DNA of 64,000 nt. Origin: Conchocele bisecta. Taxonomy: Eukaryota > Mollusca > Bivalvia > Lucinida > Thyasiridae. This document shows positions 10,894 to 23,678 of this stretch, in pieces. A program made the position numbers and the translations under genes. A model generated the notes under the pieces. That model made no database searches. It worked only from the letters and a program-made list of their open reading frames with translations, and had not been told where the DNA came from. Numbering within the stretch: position 1 is the stretch's first letter; every line of letters starts with the position of its first letter. The DNA is taken from the NCBI GenBank assembly GCA_029237695.1, contig CM055279.1, positions 55,997,530 to 56,061,529 of the forward strand, written 5' to 3'.

Positions 10894-12596
10894 AACTAGA
10901 TGGTCGGTAAATCAGACAAATGCTCCCCGATGACACCTGGATTGAAATTCAAAGTCCTTGACCCTGGGTATTGGTGTAGTATGCTTATTAATCACAATAA
11001 ATGGTGATAAATGTGTATATGAAGTTTCACATCATAATCTCAATTGGTAGCAGAGATAAATACTAGAAAGGTTGAACGCAATGTTTTGTTTATTAGTCAC
11101 AATAAATATTTGGATGCTAATTAAATTTGAATTGAATTTGAAAAACTTTAACATAAAACTTTAACAAAAGTTTAAAGTCATTTGACCTTGACCTTGGGCC
11201 CTGGGCATGGTATATAATGAAAATGTGAAACTGTCACCAAGGCAAGAAACATTAATGAGAATTTGAAAGTCTATAGCATTATTTCTTCATCTCGTTGGGC
11301 TAAACATGTATACTAATTTAGGCAGAGATAGAAAAGTAGAGTGTAAAGTAGAAATGATAAGGAATTGGATACAATAATGTAGAAAAAATGGCTAAGTTAA
11401 AAAGGTGATATTTTTGTTAAAAAATATTTTTTCGGCATAAAAACACCAAGGTGCACATCTCCTATATGTGTAGAAGACGTGTGTATAGTTTCAGAACGAT
11501 CGACTGAACAGTTTCGGAGGGGAGGAGTTGTGTACACAAACTGCATTGTATATAGAATTGCATAGAAAAATGTAGAAAAAATTACTTAAGTTAAAAAGGC
11601 GATATTTTTGTTAAAAAATATTTTTTCCGCATAAAAACACCAAGGTGCACATCTTCATTATGTATAGAAGACGTGTGTATAGTTTCAGAACGATCGACTG
11701 AAAGGTTTCGGAGGAGTTGTGTACACAAACTCTGTACCGCAGATAGAATTGTATAGAAAAATGTAGAAAAAATGGCTAAGTTAAAAAGGTGATATTTTTG
11801 TTAAAAAATATTTTTTCGACATAAAAACACCAAGGTGCACATCTTCAATATGTGTAGAAGACGTGTGTATAATTTCAGAACGATCGACTGAACGGTTTCA
11901 GAGGAGTTGTGTACACAAACTCTGTACCGTAGTCGTATAAAAACTTTAAAGTAAGCTTTAACAAGAGTGCCGCAAGTCAAAAAATACGCCCGTCGAAGAT
12001 GGGCCAGACAGCGAAGATGCAGAAATGTGAAGCTGTCACCAAGGCAAGAAACATTAATGAGAATTTGAAAATCTATAGTATCATTTCTTCCTCTTGTTGT
12101 AATAAACAGGTATACAAATTTAGGTAGAGATGTGTAAAGTAGAAATTATATAGAATTGGATACAAAAATGTGGAAAAAAAATGGCCAAGTTTAAAAGGTG
12201 ATATTTATGTTACAAAATATTTTTTCGGCATAAAAACACCAAGGTGCACATCTTCAATATATGTAGAAGACGTGTGTATAGTTTCAGATCGATCGACTGA
12301 ACGGTTTCGGAGGAGTTGTGTACACAAACTATGTACCCTATATCGAATTGTATACAAAAATGTATAAAAAATGGCTAAGTTAAAAAGGTGATATTTTTGT
12401 TAAAAAATATTTTTTCGGCATAAAAACACCAAGATGCACATCTTTAATACGTGTAGAAGACGTGTGTATAGTTTCATATCGATTGACTAAACGGTTTCGG
12501 AGGACTTGCGTACACAAACTATGCACTTTTTCTGTCCGCCGCCCGCCCGCGGTAAAACATAATACGTACCGTCTTTTAAAAACGGTCGTATAAAAA
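10894..12596 (+). mobile_element. Family-W Helentron-like element, copy 1
   Basis: It starts aaactagatggtcggtaaat, with the hairpin gtcgg/ccgac better seen in the second copy. The body includes a gaccttgaccttggg monomer and five copies of a 165-190 bp unit (aatggctaagttaaaaaggt, gcataaaaacaccaaggtgc, gaagacgtgtgtatagtttc, gttgtgtacacaaact) spread over 11390-12530. It ends with a pairing segment accgtctttt/aaaaacggt, then cgtataaaaa, directly followed by a second 5' end. Confidence 0.75.
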
Positions 12597-12806
12597 CTAG
12601 ATGGTCGGTAAATCCGACAAATGCTTCTCGATGATGCCTGGATTGAAACTCAAAGTCATTGACCCACAGGTGATGGGAACAACTAATCTGATAGTCCTTG
12701 ACCCTGGGTATTGGTGTAGTATGCTTATTAATCATAAATGGTGATCAACGTGTATATGATGTTTCAAGTTGATATCGCAAGCGGTCACAAAGATATAGCA
12801 ATTTGA
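12596..12806 (+). mobile_element. Family-W element, second copy, 5' part
   Basis: A new 5' end (actagatggtcggtaaatcc, hairpin gtcgg taaat ccgac) begins exactly where copy 1 stops, so the two are head-to-tail. It is broken at 12806 by insertion of a family-A element. Confidence 0.7.
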
Positions 12807-12895
12807 AACAAGAGGTCCATGATGGCCCTAATTCGCTCACCTGACTCCATGAACACCAGAGGAGAATGTGACACTGAGTTGAAATGTGTTTTAAA

Positions 12896-15800
12896 ACTAG
12901 ATGGCCGCGGCCTGCATGTCGCGCCTTGTGGCGAGGCATGGACACTAAAAAAAGAGATATAGTATAACGAAAAATTTTAACCAAAAAACTTAACCCGAAG
13001 AAAAAACTTAACCCGAAAAAAACTTAACCCGAAAAAAACTTAACCAAAAACTTTAACCGGACACACGTATGTACGTATGTACCCCAAAGTGCCGACTATA
13101 TCGCGCTTACCACAAGCAGGCGCGACAAAAACTTTAACCAAAAATTTAACCAAAAACTTCAAAGTAATTTGACCTTGACATTAGGGCACAGGGGCCGCAC
13201 GGGAGGGGGGTAGAATGAAAATATAGATGATGAATTAAACACCCATATGAACTTTCAAGGTAATGGGCAAAGCAGTTGCAGAGATATAGTATAACGAAAA
13301 ACTTTAACCAAAAAACTTAACCAAAAACTTCAACCAAAAAACTTAACCAAAAACTTCAAAGTAATTTGACCTTGACATTGGGCACACGCACTGGGAGGGG
13401 GGTGAGATGAAAATATGATGATGATAAACACCCATGTGAAGTTTCAAGTAATGGGCAAAGCAGTTTGCAGATATATAGTATAACGAAAAACTTTAACAAA
13501 AAACTTTAAACAAAAAACTTAACCAAAAAACTTAACCAAAAACTTTAACCAAAGATCTTAACCAAAAACATTAACCAAAAAACTTAACCAAACAACTTAA
13601 ACAAAAACTTTAACCGGACACACGTACGTACGTATGTACGTACGTACGTACGCCAAAGTGCCGACTATATCACGCTTTCCGCAAGCGGGCGCGACAAAAA
13701 CTTAACCAAAAACTTAAACCAAAAAACATAACCAAAAACTTCAAAGTAATTTGACCTTGGGCACAGGGGCCGCACGGGAGGGGGGTAGAATGAAAATATA
13801 GATGATGATAAACACCCATGTAAAGTTTCAAGGTAATGGGCAAAGCAATTGCAGAGATATAGTATAACGAAAAACTTTAACCAAAAAACTTAACCAAAAA
13901 CTTTAACCAAAAAACTTAACCAAAAACAAAAAACTTAACCAAAAACTTTAACCAAAGATCTTAACCAAAAACATTAACCAAAAAACTTAACCAAACAACT
14001 TAAACAAAAACTTTAACCGGACACACGTATGTACTTTGGCGTACGTACGTACGTACGTACGTACGTACGTACGTACGTACGTACGTACGTACGCCAAAGT
14101 GCCGACTATATCACGCTTTCCGCAAGCGGGCGCGACAAAAACTTAACCAAAAACTTAAACCAAAAAACATAACCAAAAACTTCAAAGTAATTTGACCTTG
14201 ACATTGGGCACAGGGGCCGCACGGGAGGGGGGTAGAATGAAAATATAGATGATGATAAACACCCATGTAAAGTTTCAAGGTAATGGGCAAAGCAATTGCA
14301 GAGATATAGTATAACGAAAAACTTTAACCAAAAAACTTAACCAAAAACTTTAACCAAAAAACAAAAAACTTAACCAAAAACAAAAAACTTAACCAAAAAC
14401 TTCAAAGTAATTTTACCTTGACATTGGACACAGGGGCCGCACGGAAGGGGGGTAGAATGAAAATATACATGATGATAAACACCCATGTGAAGTTTCAAGG
14501 TAATGGGCAAAGCAGTTACAGAGACATAGTATAACTAAAAACTTTAACCAAAAAACTTAACCAAAAACAAAAAACTTAACCAAAAACTTTAACCAAAAAA
14601 CTTAACCAAAAACTTCAAAGTAATTTGACCTTGACATTGGGACAGGGGGCACACGGAAGGTGGGTAAAATGAAAATATAGATGATGATAAACACCCATGT
14701 GAAGTTTCAAGGTAATGGGCAAAGCAGTTGCAGAGATATAGTATAACGAAAAACTTTAACCAAAAAACTTAACCAAAAAAACTTAAACCAAAAACTTTAA
14801 CCAACATTAACCAAAAACAAAAAAACATTAACCAAAACTTTAACCAAAAAAAACTTAACCAAAAACTTTAACCAAAAAACTTAACCAAAAACAAAAAAAC
14901 TTAACCAAAAACTTTAACCAAAAAACTTAACCAAAAAACTTCAAAGTAATTTGACCTTGACATTGGGCACATCGTCGCACGGGAGGGGGGTGGTAGAATG
15001 AAAATATAGATGATGATAAACACCCATGTGAAGTTTCAAGGTAATGGGCAAAGCAGTTGCAGAGATATAGTATAACGAAAAAGTTTAACCAAAAAACTTA
15101 ACCAAAAAACTTAACCAAAAACTTTAACCAAAAAACTTAACCAAAAACTTTAACCAAAAAACTTAACGAAACAACTTAACCAAAAACTTTAACCGGACAC
15201 ACGTACGTACGTACGCCAAAGTGCCGACTATATCGCGCTTTCCGCAAGCGGGCGCGACAAAAACTTAACCAAAAACTTTAACCAAAAAACTTAACCAAAA
15301 ACTTCAAAGTAATTTGACCTTGACATTGGGCACATCGGTCGTACGGGAGGGGGGTAGAATGAAAATATAGATGATGATAAACACCCATGTGAAGTTTCAA
15401 GGTAATGGGCAAAGCAGTTGCAGAGATATAGTATAACGAAAAACTTTAACCAAAAAACTTAACCAAAAACTTTAACCAAAAAACTTAACCAAAAACAAAA
15501 AACTTAACCAAAAACTTTAACCAAAAAACTTAACCAAAAACTTTAACCAAAAAACTTAACCAAAAACTTCAAAGTAATTTGACCTTGACATTGGGCACAG
15601 GGGCCGCACGGGAAGGGGGTAGAATGAAAATATAGATGATGATAAACACCCATGTGAAGTTTCAAGGTAATGGGCAAAGCAGTTGCAGAGATATAGTATA
15701 ACGAAAAACTTTAACGAAAAACTTTAACGAAAAAAATTAACGAAAAAACTTAACCAAAAACTTTAACCAAAGAACTTAACCAAAAACAAAAAACTTAACC

Positions 15801-18800
15801 AAAAACTTTAACAAAAAAACTTAACCAAAAACTTTAACCAAAAAATTTAACCAAAAACAAAAAACTTAACCAAAAACTTTAACCAAAAAACTTAACCAAA
15901 AACTTCAAAGTAATTTGACCTTGACATTGGGCACAGGGGCCGCACGGAAGGGGGGTAGAATGAAAATATAGATGATGTTAAACACCCATGTGAAGTTTCA
16001 AGGTAATGGGCAAAGCAGTTGCAGAGATATAGTATAACAAAAAACTTTAACCAAAAAACTTAACCAAAAACTTCAAAGTAATTTGACCTTGACATTGGGC
16101 ACAGGGGCCGAACGGGAGGGGGGTAGAATGAAAATATAGATGATGATAAACACCCATGTGAAGTTTCAAGGTAATGGGCAAAGCAGTTGCAGAGATATAG
16201 TATAACAAAAAAGTTTAACCAAAAAACAAAAAACTTAACCAAAAACTTTAACCAAAAAACTTAACCAAAAAACTTAACCAAAAATGTTAACCAAAGAACT
16301 TAACCAAAAACTTCAAAGTAATTTGACCTTGACATTGGGCACAGGGGCCGCACAGGAGGGGGTAGAATGAAAATATAGATGATGATAAACGCCCATATGA
16401 AGTTTCAAGGTAATGGGCAAAGCAGTTGCAGAGATGTAGTATAATGAAAAATTTTAACCAAAAAACACAAAAAAACTTTAACCAAAAAACTTAACCAAAA
16501 ACTTTAACCAAAAAACTTAACCAAAAACTTCAAAGTAATTTGACCTTGACATTGGGCACAGGGGCCGCACGGGAGGGGGTAGAATAGAAATATAGATGAT
16601 GATGATAAACACCCATGTGAAGTTTCAAGGTAATGGGCAAAGCAGTTGCAGAGATATAGTATAACAAAAAACTTTAACGAAAAACTTTAACGAAAAATAT
16701 TAACGAAAAAACTTAACCAAAAACTTTAACCAAAGAACTTAACCAAAAACTTTAACCAAAAAACTTAACGAAACAACTTAACCAAAAACTTTAACCGGAC
16801 ACACGTACGTATGTACGCCAAAGTGCCGACTATATCGCGCTTTCCGCAAGCGGGCGTGACAAAAACTTAACCAAAAACTTTAACCAAAAAACTTAACCAA
16901 AAACTTCAAAGTAATTTGACCTTGACATTGGGCACATCGGTCGCACGGGAGGGGGGTAGAATGAAAATATAGATGATGATAAACACCCATGTGAAGTTTC
17001 AAGGTAATGGGCAAAGCAGTTGCAGAGATATAGTATAACGAAAAACTTTAACCAAAAAACTTAACCAAAAACAAAAAACTTAACCAAAAACTTTAACCAA
17101 AAAACTTAACCAAAAACTTCAAAGTAATTTGACCTTGACATTGGGCACATCGGTCGCACGGGAGGGGGGTAGAATGAAAATATAGATGATGATAAACACC
17201 CATGTGAAGTTTCAAGGTAATGGGCAAAGCAGTTGCAGAGATATAGTATAACGAAAAACTTTAACCAAAAAACTTAACCAAAAACAAAAAACTTAACCAA
17301 AAACTTTAACCAAAAAACTTAACCAAAAACTTCAAAGTAATTTGACCTTGACATTGGGCACATCGGTCGCACGGGAGGGGGGTGGGGGGTAGAATGAAAA
17401 TATAGATGATGATAAACACCCATGTGAAGTTTCAAGGTAATGGGCAAAGCAGTTGCAGAGATATAGTATAACGAAAAACTTTAACCAAAAAACTTAACCA
17501 AAAACTTTAACCAAAAAACTTAACCAAAAACAAAAAACTTAACCAAAAACTTTAACAAAAAAACTTAACCAAAAACAAAAAAATTAACCAAAATCTTTAA
17601 CCAAAAAACTTAACCAAAAACTTCAAAGTAATTTGACCTTGACATTGGGCACAGGGGCCGCACGGGAGGGGGGTAGAATGAAAATATAGATGATGATAAA
17701 CACCCATGTGAAGTTTCAAGGTAATGGGCAAAGCAGTTGCAGAGATATAGTATAACGAAAAAGTTTAACCAAAAAACTTAACCAAAAAACTTAACCAAAA
17801 ACTTTAACCAAAAAACTTAACCAAAAAACTTAACCAAAAACTTTAACCAAAGAACTTAACCAAAAACTTTAACCAAAAAACTTAACCAAAAACAAAAAAC
17901 TTAACCAAAAACTTTAACCAAAAAACTTAACCAAAAAACTTAACCAAAAACTTTAACCAAAGAACTTAACCAAAAACTTTAACCAAAAAACTTAACCAAA
18001 AACAAAAAACTTAACCAAAAACTTTAACCAAAAAACTTAACCAAAAACTTTAACCAAAAAACTTAACCAAAAACAAAAAACTTAACCAAAAACTTTAACC
18101 AAAAAACTTAACCAAAAACTTCAAAGTAATTTGACCTTGACATTGGGCACAGGGGCCGCACGGAAGGGGGGTAGAATGAAAATATAGATGATGTTAAACA
18201 CCCATGTGAGTTTCAAGGTAATGGGCAAAGCAGTTGCAGAGATATAGTATAACAAAAAACTTTAACCAAAAAACTTAACCAAAAAACTTAACCAAAAAAC
18301 TTTAACAAAAAAACTTAACCAAAAACAAAAAACTTAACCAAAAACTTTAACCAAAAAACTTAACCAAAAACTTCAAAGTAATTTGACCTTGACATTGGGC
18401 ACAGGGGCCGCACAGGAGGGGGTAGAATGAAAATATAGATGATGATAAATGCCCATATGAAGTTTCAAGGTAATGGGAAAGCAGTTGCAGAGATGTAGTA
18501 TAATGAAAAATTTTAACCAAAAAACATAACCAAAAAACTTAACCAAAAACTTTAACCAAAAAACTTAACCAAAAACTTCAAAGTAATTTGACCTTGACAT
18601 TGGGCACAGGGGCCGCACGGGAGGGGGTAGAATGAAAATATAGATGATGATAAACACCCATGTGAAGTTTCAAGGTAATGGGAAAAGCAGGTGCAGAGAT
18701 ATAGTATAACGAAAAACTTTAACCAAAAACTTTAACCAAAAAACTTAACCAAAAAACTTAACCAAAAACTTTAACCAAAGAACTTAACCAAAAACTTTAA

Positions 18801-18900
18801 CCAAACAACATAACCAAAAACTTTAACCGGACACACGTACGTACGTACGTACGGCAAAGTGCCGACTATATCGCGCTTTCCGCAAGCGGGCGCGACAAAA
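12896..18900 (+). mobile_element. Family-B Helentron-like element: AACTTAACC array with six 3' hairpins
   Basis: The 5' end ctagatggccgcggcctgca has the palindrome ggccgcggcc, then tgtcgcgcc, the reverse complement of the terminal ggcgcgaca. The body is about 20 copies of a monomer (cttcaaagtaatttgacctt, gggaggggggtagaatgaaa, acacccatgtgaagtttcaa, gcagagatatagtataac) spaced by hundreds of aaaaacttaacc words. The 3' module (ccggacacacgtacgtacg, gccgactata, hairpin tcgcgctttccgcaagcggg-cgcga, caaaaa) occurs six times, ending near 13130, 13700, 14140, 15262, 16864 and 18900. The outer boundaries come from the empty site of the host family-A element. Confidence 0.85.
14039..14092. repeat. (GTAC)n microsatellite
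   Basis: About 13 uninterrupted gtac units in the third 3' module of the family-B array. Shorter versions occur in the other modules. Confidence 0.95.
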
Positions 18901-20536
18901 ATTGTGCTATTTTTATATGGCAGTCATCTTGGATTAAGCGATGACTCATTTTACCAAATCTGAAAATGCTTCACCCAAGGATCTTAACTTAATATGAAGT
19001 TTGGCTAGCATCGGCCATGTGGTTCCTGAGAAAAAGACTTTCAAAATCTTAAAATAAATGGACCTTTTGGAGGTCATCATGGATGACATAATCATCCGAT
19101 TCCGACAAATATTGCACCAGAGCAATCGCCTCATCGATACCTTCAATTTGATATATGACATGAGCATATCTGGTCAAAAATAAAATTTGACCCCACAGGC
19201 CAGGCCCATTTTTGACCCCGGGGTCACCATTTTAACACCTTTGAAAGAGCATTCTAAGTCGATCATTCCTACCAAGTTTCGTCGAAATCCGGCCGACGGT
19301 TCACGAGAAGATTTAAGAATTTGTGCTATTTTTAGATGGCGGCCATCTTGGATTAGCAAGTACCTCCGTTTAAACAAATCTGAAAAGGCTTCACCCATGG
19401 ACCATAACTGTGAAGTTTAGCCACCATGGGCCAAGTGGTTCCTGTGAAGAAGAATTTTGAAATCTCTAATAAAAGAACGACCGTTTGACCTTTCTACGGC
19501 CATCTTAGATGACATAACCATCCAATATCGACAATAAATGCACCAGAGTGATACCTCCGATTTGATAGACATGACCATATTCGGTCAAAAATAAAATTTG
19601 ACCCCAATTTGACCCCACGGGCCACGCCCATTTTTGACCCCGGGGTCACCATTTGAACAACTTTGAAAGAGCTTTGTACATCAATCATTCCTACCAAGTT
19701 TCGTCGAAATCCGGCCAGCGGTTCATGAGAAGATTTTTTAAGAATTTATGCTATTTTTAGACGGCGGCCATCTTGGATTAGCAATGACCTCCATTTTAAT
19801 AAATCTGAAAAGGCTTCACCCATGGACCATAACTTTTAAGTTTGGCTACCATGGGCCAAGCGGTTCATGTGAAGAAGAATTTTGAAATCTCTGATAAAAG
19901 AACGACCTTTTGACCTTTTGACGGCCATCTTGGATGACATAACCATCCAATTTCGACAATAAATGCACCAGAGTGATCACCTCGTTGATACCTTCGATTT
20001 GATATATAACATGACCATATTCGGTCAAAAATAAAATTTGACCCCAATTTGACCCACGCCCATTTTTGACGCCGAGGTCACCATTTTAACAACTTTGAAA
20101 GAGCATTGTACATCGATCATTACTAGCAAGTTTCGTCGAAATCCGGCCAGCGGTTCATGAGAAGAAGATTTTTTAAGAATTTATGCTATTTTTAGACGGC
20201 GGCCATCTTGGATTAGCGATGACCTCCATTTTAACAAATCTGAAAAGGCTTCACCCATGGACCATAACTTTTAAGTTTGGCTACCATGGGCCAAGCGGTT
20301 CATGTGAAGAAGAATTTTCAAATCTAATAAAAGAACGACCTTTTGATGACATAACCATCTGATTTCAACACGGCGGCGGCCATCTTGGATTACGTAATGA
20401 CATCATTTTAACAATTTTGTAATCCCCTACCTTTGGTTACCGAGGAGAAGACGTTTGAAAATGTTCACGGACGACGACGACGAGACACATTGAGGTAAAA
20501 ATAGCTCACATGAGCTTCGCTCAGGTGAGCTAAAAA

Positions 20537-20742
20537 GGTCAAGGTCATGTTAATGGCGGCATGTGTTCCAAATGCTCACACGTATCAAGTGCCCAAATAT
20601 TGAAGTAATCCGTCAAGTAATATTAAAGTTATACCATGATGACGAAGCTTGTACAAACATTTTATACATACATTTCGGACAACGACGATGGAAAAAGCAG
20701 TGACTATAGTCGCGCCTTCTGCTACAGCAGGAGCGACAAAAA
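20537..20742 (+). mobile_element. Helentron-like 3' end (tagtcgcgcc type)
   Basis: One monomer (aaggtcaaggtcatgttaat, gttccaaatgctcacacg, attaaagttataccatgatg), then gacaacgacgatgg, then hairpin gtcgcgccttctgct-acagcaggagcgac and aaaaa. It matches the 37110/43140 copy that hosts a hAT. Its 5' end is not identified; it may be the remainder of the host interrupted at 12806. Confidence 0.65.
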
Positions 20743-20749
20743 GGAGACA

Positions 20750-21375
20750 ACTAATATAATAGTAAGGTGAGAGTTGTCATTCTTGCACGAGACGAACCTT
20801 TGGGTAATGGTTTATGCAAGTGTGAAATATCATGAAAATATTCCAAAGAGTAATTAAGTTTTGGAGTGGACTGACAGGAAATAATCAGCACAAAAGCAAT
20901 AAAGATAATAGAGATAACTAAACAATTAGTCGGGAAAGATCTTGCACGCAACACACCTTGGGCCATGATCTAAGCATGTGTGAAGTGTCATGAAAATATT
21001 CCTAAGGGTATTTGATTTATGCCACAGACAAGAAATCAATGTGCGAAAAAACAAAAGGAAAATAACTAAAATATTGCGAGGCAAGAGTTGTCATTCTTGC
21101 ACACAACACACCATTGGGTTGTGGTCTATGCATGTGTGAAGATTCATGAAAATAAGGGTATTCCAGTTAAGAAAGGGAGATAACTTGAAAATTAGTGAAG
21201 CTAGAGTTGTCACTCTTGTGAGTGACACACCTTTGGATCGTGGTCTATGCATGTGTGAAGTTTCGTGAATTATTCCAAAGGGTGTTCGAGCTATGCTCCG
21301 GACAAGAAATCAGTGCGCGAAAAAACAAAGGAAGATAACTCGAAAATTAGCGAGGCAAGAGTAGTCATTCTTACG
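20750..21375. repeat. Degenerate tandem repeat, about four units
   Basis: Units of 120-200 bp share gagttgtcattcttgca, acaccttt(g)gg, tatgcatgtgtgaag, catgaaaatattcc and gataactcgaaaattagcga. A short unassigned segment follows up to exon 5 at 21658. Confidence 0.75.
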
Positions 21376-21657
21376 CGCACCTGAAGACACTGATTCGGGA
21401 GTAGGAGTGTATGTGAATTATCCTGAAGATGCTGGGGATGGTTGGTGAGTGACGGGTCTCCTAGAACAAAATGAATGCATTAAATGTATTCTTGGACCCA
21501 GGTGGGTAGTATACCATTCCAGCTCTGCAGAAATTGTTTGTACTTGTACTATCTGAAACCGGAATTCGGTTGATTCAGGGAGCTATTTCGGATAGGCTTT
21601 TAATATTAAGTGATTATGCATGTATATTTTATATATAACCAATGGCCTGCTACTCAC

Positions 21658-21756
21658 AGTGTCCTCGTCATTCCACTTCTTGTCGATGGTGCGCAGGGCG
21701 GGCGCCTTCACCAGGGCCTGCAGCGACTTGCCCGTGTTGTAGTCGCAATGGTGCAG
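21658..21756 (-). CDS. RERE: RERE/atrophin-like exon 5 of 5 (end of ELM2, before SANT)
   Basis: This 99-nt exon (33 codons, phase 0 on both sides) has acceptor gtttcag at 21757 and donor gtgagtag at 21657. It encodes LHHCDYNTGKSLQALVKAP followed by 'ALRTIDKKWNDEDT'. RERE has TLHESGYDAGKALQ...LVKKPVPK-x-IEK-x-W-x-EDE here, immediately before the SANT domain (VKRF...). The SANT exon should follow in transcript sense, at lower coordinates. I found none in 1-21657, so that intron is at least 21.6 kb and runs out of the window. Confidence 0.94.
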
Positions 21757-22444
21757 CTGAAACACGCCACCCACTCTTCAGTGTCAGCCAGCTTATTCAG
21801 CCCGATTCACAATACCAAAATGTACGTTTATTTCCTAAACTGACAATGTTTGTCAATGGGTTTAGTACTAAATCCCATATATTACCTGTACAAGTACATG
21901 TACATGTTCAAGTACATGTACAAATGGGGGGAAAATCCCAAAATCAGAACTGAATATTTACAATAACAAAACTACATGTATATATTCAGCCCAGAAATCA
22001 GAATAATCCTGATCTGATGCCAGGTCCTCGCCACACCAGAATCACTTTGCCCCCTCCCAAAAGCAGTAGGATCAGTAATAATCTTACTACTTTTATAATG
22101 GGCAATAACCCAATTCAACTCCCAGGTAACTAAAGAGCCAAAGATAAAAACGTACCTGAGGGCCAAACAAGGCAAATCGTGATTCCTATAAGGAGGAACC
22201 CATACCGTTAATTTACGCCGTCTCATTCGCCCGACCACCACCCACTCCCAAACTGACAAATAACATTTCCTAACGAACAAATACAATTTGTTTTTACAGC
22301 TTGGCTCATATTCTCATACAATACCCATATAGTTAAACTAGTATTTCCATCCTACTGGTCTGTCGAATGAGATTTTAAACTGTGGTCCTGTCTCTATATG
22401 ACTTTAGAAGTTACTGGGACGTTAAACCCATTCACTTTCATTTT
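21757..22444. other. Intronic sequence upstream of exon 5
   Basis: Contains a small palindromic gtacatgta-rich run at 21888-21925 (acaagtacatgtacatgttc). Nothing else recognised. Confidence 0.4.
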
Positions 22445-22765
22445 TAATATATGACATGAACATATTCGGTAAAAAAAGTTTGTAACCCCTATTTGTGTGA
22501 CCTCCACCCCCCATTTATTTCCTGGGGTCATCTGAAAGAGCATAGACTATCAATCATTCCTGCCAAGTTTTGTCCAAATCAGTATACCAGTTTGTGAGAA
22601 GAAGATTTTTTAAGAATTAACATACTTTTCTATGGTTGCCATCTTGGATTATGCGACAACATCCATTTTAACAATCAGAAAAGGCCTCTCCTATAGATCA
22701 AAAATGTGAAGTTTGATGACCAACATCTGCCCAGATGTTCAGAAGATCTCTGAAATTGTGGACGG
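22445..22765 (+). mobile_element. Strongly diverged family-A fragment
   Basis: Retains catgaacatattcggt, ggtcatctgaaagagcat, atcattcctgccaagtttt, gttgccatcttggatta and a gacggacgacgg end; it lacks both hairpins. An older copy than the others. Confidence 0.7.
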
Positions 22766-22868
22766 ACGACGGACCATTTGGCTATAAAAATAGACATTTG
22801 GCTACTAATATTTCAGAAATTGACATTTTGGCTACTAATAATTTCAGAAATTATTTAAAAAAGTACTA

Positions 22869-23590
22869 CAGTCGAGCACCAGTACCTCGAACGTCAGTAT
22901 CTCGATGGTATCCCCTATCTCGATGATTCGCTAAAGTCCAGAATTATATCCTTATTTGTTTAATGTAAATTTCCTCGGCTATCTCGGACATGCCCTATCT
23001 CGAAAATGTTCTATCTCGACTGTTCATTCTGTCCCCTTCGTATACAAATACGTTAAATATCACTTCGCTATCTCGATCACAGAAAAGCTTTGGTAAATCA
23101 CCTAAGCGCCTGGCTGCCAAGATCAATTTCGTTAACACTAATTGTCAAAACCTATTATCAAAGAAACAAAATAAATTCACACCTGCCTTGGGTTGTTTGC
23201 TTAATTGGTCCACCTCGATTTGTTTGAGCGTTTAACACGATTCATTAAACATATAACGCTGGTCATTAAACATATAACGCTGGGTAGTTTACTACCTTTG
23301 GTCATTAGTTGGTTGGTGTTTAAAATTTGTCAGTAAATTAATTAATACTTTTTTGCTTGAATTAAATTCAGCGTGTATTAATTATTCAATCTGATGGTGA
23401 TTAATAATAAAAGCAAAAAATGTTTTGTTTCATTATTCCTTTATTGTTTATTCGTGATGTGATGGGTAACATGATTTGATATTTTTTGGCGAAAATATTT
23501 GACCATGTCACTTCCTCGGTATCTCAAACCTAGTCCTATCTCGACTAAAATACGATCTCACTTCGACTTCGAGATACTGGTGCTCGACTG
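22869..23590. mobile_element. pogo/Tigger-like non-autonomous transposon
   Basis: The terminal inverted repeats are CAGTCGAGCACCAGTA(C/T)C-TCGAA, 23 bp with one mismatch, preceded by TA (the right TA reads AA). Several subterminal tatctcga words occur, as in Tigger/pogo elements. No intact transposase. Confidence 0.8.
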
Positions 23591-23678
23591 AATGTTTTTA
23601 CAAATATTCGAGCTAATGTAAAATAGTATCGTCTTTTTTTCATTTTATCGGTCCATTTTGGCTACTAATTTCAAACTG

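Larger units (their letters stand above)
12807..20536 (+). mobile_element. Family-A element split by a 6-kb family-B insertion
   Basis: The 5' part 12807-12896 (aacaagaggtccatgatggc, gctcacctga, gtgttttaaaa) and the 3' part 18901-20536 (aattgtgctatttttatatg, three monomers, GGAC-like tract, hairpin, taaaaa) together make one family-A copy. Uninterrupted copies at 7866 and 40329 show gttttaaaaaaattgtgc as the empty site. The last monomer is shortened. Confidence 0.8.
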
